Assembly: GCA_945900695.1 (NCBI GenBank)
Contig: CAMDJU010000020.1
Coordinates: 1-18,903 of the forward strand
DNA length: 18,903 bases
Origin: Bordetella parapertussis
Lineage (GTDB): Bacteria > Pseudomonadota > Gammaproteobacteria > Burkholderiales > Burkholderiaceae_C
Direction: 5' to 3'
Shown: one piece after another, positions 14,596 through 18,903 of the stretch
How the letters are laid out: each line of letters opens with the position of its first letter
How positions within the stretch are numbered: position 1 is the stretch's first letter
Program-made: the position numbers and the translations under genes
Notes under the pieces: model-generated
The model's database searches: none
Seen by the model: only the letters and a program-made list of their open reading frames with translations
Told to the model about the DNA's origin: nothing

Positions 14596-16645
14596 CGCAA
14601 ACCTCCAAGTTAAATTCTCCATAGGCACCGACCTGTGCTTTATCGCCCGGCATCAATACGGTTGTTGAGCTGAACTCTTCAATGATCGCCGGGCCCGCAA
14701 TGTCAAAGCCCACAGGCAAAAGCTCTCGCTGCCACACTGGCACGGAAAGCCACCCATGCGGTTGTGCAAAGTAAACGTTCCTGACTTCCTTGTGGGCGGG
14801 TGGCTGGCCCACGGGAAGTTGAACACATTGCAGCAAGTCTGGCTTGGGTATTTCTGCGGTCGCGCCCAACTTCAAAGCCAGCACCTCCACCTCGCAATCG
14901 GCGTTGGCATGGCCAAAGCGTTTTTGATAAGTTCGCTCAAAATCAGTCAAGAAAACCTCGATGCCCTGGTCTTTATCGTAGGCCACCCGCACCGTATGGG
15001 TTTGCCCCAGGTACCTGGCCTCCAAGGAATATTCGAAATCAATCGCACGCTCACCCAAATCGCGCTGCAAACCCAACCGGCCTTCGGTTTCCAACTCGGC
15101 AAATATGCGGTTGATGTGTGGTTGCGCGTTCGGCGTGGCCAACGTCAGAAAAGTCCGCGCCAGGTCCATCCGTGCGCCCGCAATCAGCATGCCCAAGGTG
15201 GAAAAATTACCCGGATGGGGTGGCACAACCACATGGCGTATGCCCAGCGCCCTGGCCAGCACCGAGCCAAACAGCGGGCCACCGCCACCAAACACAAACA
15301 GTTTGAAGTCCCGGGCATCAATGCCTCTTTCGATGGTGATTTCCTTGATCGCTCCCGCCATGGTCACCGTGGCAATGTCCAAAATACCTTGAGCCGCTTT
15401 TTCAGCCGCCAAATCGCCGAAATATCCCAAGGGCTTGGCAATCAATTCGGTGACCACTGCTTTAGCCGCCTGGATGTCCAAGCGCAGCTTGCCCTTCATG
15501 AAGTTGCCTGAGCCAATGCGCCCCAACACCACATTGGCGTCGGTCACGGTGGGCTCTTGCCCACCTCGGCCAAAGGCCACTGGGCCGGGCTCCGACCCCG
15601 CGCTTTTGGGGCCCACACTGATGCGGCCAAACCCATCGACCGCGGCAATCGAGCCGCCGCCGGCGCCCACTTCCACAATGTCCAGGACCGGTGTTTTCAG
15701 CGGGAACCCGCGCTCATACCCGCCCACATAGTAAATCGGATGGACATCAAATTGGCCGTTTTGAACCAACGCGCATTTGGCGGTGGTCCCGCCCATGTCA
15801 AACGCGATGAGGCGATCAATGCCCAATAATTTTGCATAAGCGGCCGCACCGATACATCCCCCAATGGGGCCCGACTCGACCAAGTTGACCGGTTGCTCTA
15901 TGGCGCGCTCCACCGACAACACACCACCATTGGAGCCCATCATGTAAAAGCTGCCTGTGAAACCCTTGGAGATCAAGCGGTCATTGAAAGTGCGCAAATA
16001 AGACTCAATGCGCGCACCCACATAGGCATTGGCCGCCGCTGTGGAGGTGCGCTCGTATTCGTACCACTCGCGCGTCAAGGTGGTCGCACAGGTCACATAA
16101 ACCCCGGGCAACCAGGCCTTCAAGCGCGCACTGGCCAACTCTTCATGGCACGGATTGGCATAGGCATTCATGAAGGAAATGGCCACAGACTCTACGCCCA
16201 AGCGCTGGAGTTCTAGCGCCAAACTGTGCAAGGCTTGTTCGTCGAGCGCGGCCAAGACCTCGCCCTTGTGGTTGATCCGCTCCGCCACTTCAAATCGGTG
16301 TGAACGCGGGATCAAAGGCGGGTCGCGTCGGTAATCTTGCTTGAAGGGCACCGGCCTGTTGCCTCGGGCAATTTCCAAAATATCCTTGAAGCCTTGGGTG
16401 GTGATCAACGCTGCCACACCGCCAGAGCGCTGCAAAAACGTATTGATCACATGCGTCGTGCCGTGTTTGAAAAGCAAGGACTCCGACAAAGCCACTTCTG
16501 TGCCGGCAAGCCCATCTAGCACCCCGTCGACCAAATGGGTGTAATCGGTCAAGGTTTTGCTATAGGTAACAGACTGGGTCACAGCGTCGTAGACAGCGAC
16601 ATCTGTAAAGGTTCCACCGGTATCTGCTGCCACCATGTATCGCAT
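14588..16645 (-). CDS. hyuA: Hydantoinase A / oxoprolinase family subunit (HyuA)
   Basis: This 685-residue ATP-binding subunit of the hydantoinase/oxoprolinase family opens with ADTGGTFTDV (residues 7-16), the phosphate-binding turn of the N-terminal domain. It continues with HGTTHVINTFLQR near residue 60, NPCHEELA, the second phosphate motif FDMGGTTAKC with D283, VEVGAGGGSIA near 316, SAGSEPGPV and FGGGGPLFG. The C-terminal part (from about residue 500) is the family's usual third region. Length is typical for HyuA and acetophenone carboxylase-type subunits. Start ATG 16645 has AAAGGAA at 16654-16660, 8 nt upstream. It is the first gene of the four-gene minus-strand operon and diverges from icmF over 198 bp. 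Amide or lactam hydrolysis is the default expectation; ATP-dependent carboxylation is an alternative. Confidence 0.92.
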   Translation of the reverse strand: MRYMVAADTGGTFTDVAVYDAVTQSVTYSKTLTDYTHLVDGVLDGLAGTEVALSESLLFKHGTTHVINTFLQRSGGVAALITTQGFKDILEIARGNRPVPFKQDYRRDPPLIPRSHRFEVAERINHKGEVLAALDEQALHSLALELQRLGVESVAISFMNAYANPCHEELASARLKAWLPGVYVTCATTLTREWYEYERTSTAAANAYVGARIESYLRTFNDRLISKGFTGSFYMMGSNGGVLSVERAIEQPVNLVESGPIGGCIGAAAYAKLLGIDRLIAFDMGGTTAKCALVQNGQFDVHPIYYVGGYERGFPLKTPVLDIVEVGAGGGSIAAVDGFGRISVGPKSAGSEPGPVAFGRGGQEPTVTDANVVLGRIGSGNFMKGKLRLDIQAAKAVVTELIAKPLGYFGDLAAEKAAQGILDIATVTMAGAIKEITIERGIDARDFKLFVFGGGGPLFGSVLARALGIRHVVVPPHPGNFSTLGMLIAGARMDLARTFLTLATPNAQPHINRIFAELETEGRLGLQRDLGERAIDFEYSLEARYLGQTHTVRVAYDKDQGIEVFLTDFERTYQKRFGHANADCEVEVLALKLGATAEIPKPDLLQCVQLPVGQPPAHKEVRNVYFAQPHGWLSVPVWQRELLPVGFDIAGPAIIEEFSSTTVLMPGDKAQVGAYGEFNLEVCDV

Positions 16646-16766
16646 CTGGAATATTCCTTTGTTTTGAGTGCAAAATCCTCTTTCTCACTCTAGCACCACT
16701 TGCGCTAAAGCAGACCATGGCCTGACACCTGCGCTACAGCCCCAAACGACCGAAAACCGCTCAGAC

Positions 16767-16775
16767 TGATATGAT
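16767..16775 (+). promoter_or_regulatory. Extended -10 element, candidate icmF promoter
   Basis: TGATATGAT matches the extended -10 pattern TG-n-TATAAT with one change. No good -35 is visible, which is usual for extended -10 promoters. Predicted transcription would start at about 16782, at the edge of the adjacent palindrome, some 60 nt before icmF. Confidence 0.45.
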
Positions 16776-16780
16776 TGACG

Positions 16781-16796
16781 TTGACGTTAACGTCAA
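16781..16796. promoter_or_regulatory. Perfect 16-bp palindrome, candidate operator of icmF
   Basis: TTGACGTTAACGTCAA is its own reverse complement over all 16 bases, and one more TTGACG half-unit precedes it at 16775-16780. It sits at the predicted start point, a place where a bound repressor would block transcription. From memory the ACGT-centred shape resembles sites of MerR-type LiuR or TetR-type regulators of branched-chain and acyl-CoA catabolism in proteobacteria, which would suit icmF, but I could not verify the match. Confidence 0.55.
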
Positions 16797-16843
16797 TTAA
16801 CCACCGGGCTTTCTTCTGCCCGAGAAAAGTGTGGAGACACCCC

Positions 16844-18903
16844 ATGACCGACCTGTCCGCCGAATACCAAGCCCTGGCCAATTACCGCCCCAAAAACAAG
16901 GTGCGCTTTGTCACGGCCGCCAGCTTGTTTGATGGCCACGACGCAGCCATCAACATCATGCGCCGCATCCTGCAGGGCATGGGCGCCGAGGTCATTCACC
17001 TGGGCCACAACCGCTCGGTTGACGAGGTGGTGACGGCCGCGCTGCAAGAGGACGTGCAAGGCATCGCCATCAGCTCCTACCAAGGCGGCCATGTGGAATA
17101 TTTCAAGTACATGGTCGATTTGCTGCGCCAGCGCGGCGGCGCGCACATCCAGGTCTTTGGTGGCGGCGGCGGGGTGATCGTGCCCTCGGAAATTGAAGAG
17201 CTCCAAGCCTATGGCGTGACCCGCATTTTCAGCCCGCAAGACGGCCAACGCATGGGCTTGGCCGGCATGATTGGCGAGATGATCATGCGCTGCGATCAAG
17301 ACTTGAACGCCCACGCACCCACAGCATTGAGCGCCATTCAAGGGCACAGCGAGGCCCATTGGCGCGCTTTGGCACAACTCATCACCGCCATCGAGAACGC
17401 GCAAGCCAGCGCGGGCTTGGTCGAGCAACTTCGCGCCCAGGCCCAACCACTCAAGGTCCCCGTGGTCGGCATCACCGGCACCGGGGGTGCAGGCAAATCC
17501 TCCCTGACCGACGAATTGATCCGCCGCGTTCGCTTGGACCAAGCTGACAGCTTGCGCATCGCTGTGATCTCCATCGATCCGTCGCGGCGCAAAAGTGGTG
17601 GCGCCTTGTTGGGCGACCGCATCCGCATGAACGCCATTTCCCCTTGGGGCTTGGGCGAAACCGGTCAATCTGGCCAACGCGTGTTCATGCGCAGCTTGGC
17701 CACAAGAGAGTTTGGCAGCGAAATCAGCGCGGCCTTGCCCGACGTGATTGCCGCCGCCAAATGCGCGGGCTTTGACCTGATCGTCGTCGAAACATCTGGC
17801 ATTGGCCAAGGCGATGCGGCCATCGTGCCCCATGTGGACGTGCCGCTGTATGTGATGACGCCCGAGTTTGGCGCAGCCAGCCAGTTGGAAAAAATCGACA
17901 TGCTCGACTTTGCCGAGTTTGTCGCCATCAACAAGTTTGACCGCAAGGGTGCCGCCGACGCGCTGCGCGATGTGTCCAAGCAAGTGCAGCGCAACAAAGA
18001 GGCATGGACCACGCCCACCGAACAAATGCCGGTGTTTGGCACCATGGCCGCCCACTTCAATGACGACGGCGTGACCGCGCTCTACCAAGCCATGAAGCCG
18101 CGCCTGCAAGCGCTGGGCCTGCCCATGAAGGACGGCTTGCTGCCCACCGTGGCGGTGCGCCACAGCTCGCACCAAACGCCCATCGTGCCCGGCGCACGCA
18201 GCCGCTATCTGGCCGAAATCAGCGACACCGTGCGCGGCTACAAACAGCGTGCCCAAAGCCAAGCGCAACTCGCCCGCGAAATCCAACAACTGCAAGCCGC
18301 CGCTCAAATGCTGGCCGAGGGCAAGCAAGGCCGCGCCAAAGCCAGCGAGGCCGCCACCGACTTGGCCGTTCAGCGGTTGACCCATTTGGGTGCCAACGAG
18401 CGCGCCCTGCTCGCCGACTGGCCCCAACTGCAACAAGACTACGCGGGCGACGAACTGGTGGTGAAGGTGCGTGACAAAGAAATCCGCACAGCACTCGTGA
18501 CCAAGTCGCTGAGCGGCACCTCGGTGCGCAAAGTCGCCCTGCCCCAGTACCACGACCATGGCGATGTGTTGCAGTGGTTGATGCTCGACAACGTGCCCGG
18601 CCGCTACCCCTACACCGCCGGCACCTTTGCCTTCAAACGCGAAAACGAAGACCCTACCCGCATGTTTGCCGGCGAAGGCGATGCGTTTCGCACCAACCGC
18701 CGCTTCAAGTTGTTGAGTGAGGGTATGCCCGCCAAGCGCTTGAGCACCGCTTTCGATTCTGTGACGCTGTACGGCAACGACCCCGACCTGCGTCCCGACA
18801 TTTACGGCAAGGTCGGCAATTCAGGCGTGAGCATCGCCACCTTGGACGACATGAAAGCGCTGTACGACGGCTTTGACCTTTGTTCGCCCACCACCAGCGT
18901 GTC
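16844..18903 (+). CDS. icmF: Fused isobutyryl-CoA mutase (IcmF), 3' truncated by window
   Basis: The frame is open from ATG 16844 to the window end (686 codons); IcmF is normally about 1,090 residues. The enzyme interconverts isobutyryl-CoA and n-butyryl-CoA using adenosylcobalamin and carries its own G-protein chaperone. Seen: an N-terminal B12-binding domain with D30-G-H32-D and SSYQGGH and FGGGGG loops (residues about 20-150), then a MeaI-type GTPase domain with P-loop GTGGAGKS (212-219), DPSRRKSGGALLGDRIRM, ETSGIGQGD and NKFD. A helical linker follows, and the start of the mutase barrel from about residue 570 with RYPYTAGTFAFKRENEDPTRMFAGEGDAF. GGAG at 16833-16836 serves as ribosome site. 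Some IcmF proteins act on other branched acyl-CoAs, so exact substrate range is open. It is divergent from the hyu operon and probably functionally separate. Confidence 0.95.
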   Translation, partial: MTDLSAEYQALANYRPKNKVRFVTAASLFDGHDAAINIMRRILQGMGAEVIHLGHNRSVDEVVTAALQEDVQGIAISSYQGGHVEYFKYMVDLLRQRGGAHIQVFGGGGGVIVPSEIEELQAYGVTRIFSPQDGQRMGLAGMIGEMIMRCDQDLNAHAPTALSAIQGHSEAHWRALAQLITAIENAQASAGLVEQLRAQAQPLKVPVVGITGTGGAGKSSLTDELIRRVRLDQADSLRIAVISIDPSRRKSGGALLGDRIRMNAISPWGLGETGQSGQRVFMRSLATREFGSEISAALPDVIAAAKCAGFDLIVVETSGIGQGDAAIVPHVDVPLYVMTPEFGAASQLEKIDMLDFAEFVAINKFDRKGAADALRDVSKQVQRNKEAWTTPTEQMPVFGTMAAHFNDDGVTALYQAMKPRLQALGLPMKDGLLPTVAVRHSSHQTPIVPGARSRYLAEISDTVRGYKQRAQSQAQLAREIQQLQAAAQMLAEGKQGRAKASEAATDLAVQRLTHLGANERALLADWPQLQQDYAGDELVVKVRDKEIRTALVTKSLSGTSVRKVALPQYHDHGDVLQWLMLDNVPGRYPYTAGTFAFKRENEDPTRMFAGEGDAFRTNRRFKLLSEGMPAKRLSTAFDSVTLYGNDPDLRPDIYGKVGNSGVSIATLDDMKALYDGFDLCSPTTSV

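Larger units (their letters stand above)
16646..16843. promoter_or_regulatory. Divergent promoter region hyuA / icmF
   Basis: This 198-bp gap holds the control signals of both units. The icmF side has an extended -10 and palindrome. The hyuA side has an 11-base direct repeat, TGCGCTAAAGC at 16701-16711 and TGCGCTACAGC at 16730-16740 (10 of 11 matches, starts 29 bp apart), which could be a regulator site. I did not find a convincing -35/-10 pair for hyuA. A short GC stem, CGGGC/GCCCG around 16805-16822, lies in the icmF leader, of doubtful meaning. Confidence 0.5.

Noticed and set aside
14756..15511. A 251-codon plus-strand open frame
   Set aside because: It is antisense to hyuA and has no motif or ribosome site.
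16793..18559. A 588-codon open frame on the minus strand
   Set aside because: It is the antisense of icmF, whose plus-strand translation matches the B12, GTPase and mutase domains throughout. The minus frame gives a low-complexity glycine-, histidine- and alanine-rich product with no motif.

Overview
The window looks like a catabolic region of a betaproteobacterium, most likely Burkholderiales (Comamonadaceae-like). The reasons are five tripartite-tricarboxylate-type periplasmic receptors (Bug/TctC family, greatly expanded in that order), a moderately GC-rich sequence that favours TTG for leucine, and a fused isobutyryl-CoA mutase at the right edge. No tRNA, rRNA, CRISPR array or recognisable transposase was found. 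No stretch of 300 bases or more lacks a gene.

Layout, left to right. (1) 1-2152, plus strand: the 3' end of a Bug receptor gene followed after 11 nt by a sulfatase gene. (2) 2191-3409: a segment with one complete Bug receptor gene of clearly different codon use, its own probable promoter and a strong Shine-Dalgarno. It lies between two 57-bp imperfect direct repeats (2134-2190 and 3410-3466). Each repeat covers the point where the sulfatase and the next gene would otherwise meet tail to tail, so the segment looks inserted. (3) 3425-5197, minus strand: a TfdB/PheA-type FAD aromatic hydroxylase. (4) 5198-5339: a divergent intergenic region with a dyad. (5) 5340-10898, plus strand: a five-gene unit of a second sulfatase/phosphonate monoester hydrolase family protein, a MetE-C-terminal-like zinc methyltransferase-fold protein, a Bug receptor, a short-chain dehydrogenase and a VanA-like Rieske oxygenase. 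(6) 10892-16645, minus strand: a tight four-gene operon hyuA-hyuB-Bug-Bug that meets unit 5 tail to tail with a 7-nt overlap. (7) 16646-16843: a divergent promoter region with a perfect 16-bp palindrome. (8) 16844 to the window end, plus strand: icmF, truncated by the window edge.

Inference: units 1, 3, 5 and 6 look like a peripheral degradation island. Bug receptors would capture one or more organic acids. The sulfatase-family enzymes would remove sulfate (or phosphonate) esters. The Rieske enzyme would demethylate or hydroxylate, the dehydrogenase would oxidise an alcohol, the FAD enzyme would hydroxylate a phenol-like ring, and HyuAB would open an amide or lactam (or carboxylate a substrate) with ATP. 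The MetE-like protein could accept a methyl group or handle a thiol. The substrate cannot be read from sequence. icmF belongs to acyl-CoA metabolism and is probably a separate neighbour.
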